Assembly: GCF_026278345.1 (NCBI RefSeq)
Contig: NZ_CP111085.1
Location: forward strand, 3,861,501-3,925,500
Direction of reading: 5' to 3'
DNA from: Tellurirhabdus rosea
GTDB taxonomy: Bacteria; Bacteroidota; Bacteroidia; Cytophagales; Spirosomataceae
Length of the DNA: 64,000 nt
Shown: piece by piece, positions 63,981 to 64,000 of the stretch
How positions within the stretch are numbered: the first letter of the stretch is position 1
Layout: each line of letters opens with the position of its first letter
The notes under the pieces: model-generated
Databases searched by the model: none
What the model was told of the DNA's origin: nothing
The model's input: the letters and a program-made list of their open reading frames with translations, nothing else
Made by a program: the position numbers and the translations under genes

Positions 63981-64000
63981 ACCGTTCTTGAGTTAATGTC

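Noticed and set aside
1-64000. tRNA, rRNA or transposase genes
   Set aside because: No cloverleaf, rRNA segment or transposase motif was seen in any intergenic region or frame; a tRNA search program would be needed to be certain.

Overview
The window reads as chromosomal DNA of a moderately GC-rich member of the Bacteroidota, most likely a Cytophagales/Spirosoma-like organism. This placement is inferred from several sequence features. Promoters match the Bacteroidota consensus TTTG-N19-TAnnTTTG, and some lie almost on the start codon. Ribosome binding sites are weak. The gene families present are typical of the phylum: GIN-domain lipoproteins, DUF3109, LytS/LytTR systems, a SusC-like leader and many lipoproteins. 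No rRNA, tRNA, CRISPR array, integrase or transposase gene was recognised.

Layout. 0-1.5 kb: a partial ORF joining a family 2 glycosyltransferase to a polysaccharide-export ABC permease. 1.6-4.3 kb: an AT-rich orphan membrane protein, an orphan curlin-repeat protein and recX. 4.3-9.1 kb: nrdB, a WaaE-like glycosyltransferase, an Hsp20-like protein, a polysaccharide deacetylase and a GT4 enzyme. 9.1-10 kb: moaE and moaD. 10-14.6 kb: secreted carbohydrate and ester enzymes (aldose epimerase, GH5, lipase-like) and a LEA-like periplasmic protein. 14.8-25 kb: a TPR sensor kinase, a membrane glycosyltransferase-like protein, YciI, a HAD phosphatase, PhzF, an amidase, DoxX, two uncharacterised secreted proteins and a lipase-META fusion. 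25-38.7 kb: a Cys-rich micro-protein, GNAT, hemW, mtgA, a response regulator, an alkyltransferase-like protein, DUF3109, a LysM transglycosylase, an O-methyltransferase, an F420-type reductase, an M16 protease, GT9, MscS and a diheme cytochrome c.

38.9-44.2 kb holds three consecutive LytS-type histidine kinases followed by one LytTR response regulator, which suggests a multi-input signalling module. 44-53.5 kb is mostly housekeeping (TPR protein, epimerase, metG, GH29 fucosidase, cyclophilin, pth, pyrR). 53.8-61.2 kb carries molybdenum-cofactor functions (fdhD, a YdeP/FdhF-type oxidoreductase, moaA) next to an SDR and a thioredoxin-fold protein. These work with moaE and moaD located 50 kb away. 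The right end holds DUF456, a solitary TIR-domain protein that could be a defence effector, and a PfpI/DJ-1 protein.

The most striking non-coding signal is a dispersed family of long intergenic hairpins. Their arms are built from short tandem 'words' (for example TTATGAG, TGAATGA, GTCGTAA, AGAGAAAAG, GTTTAGG). Different loci use different words, but the two arms at one locus match, and several share an inner GCTYCGC...GCGRAGC core. There are at least twelve in the 64 kb. Most lie downstream of genes, several overlap stop codons, and one lies between divergent genes. They are not explained by the coding annotation.
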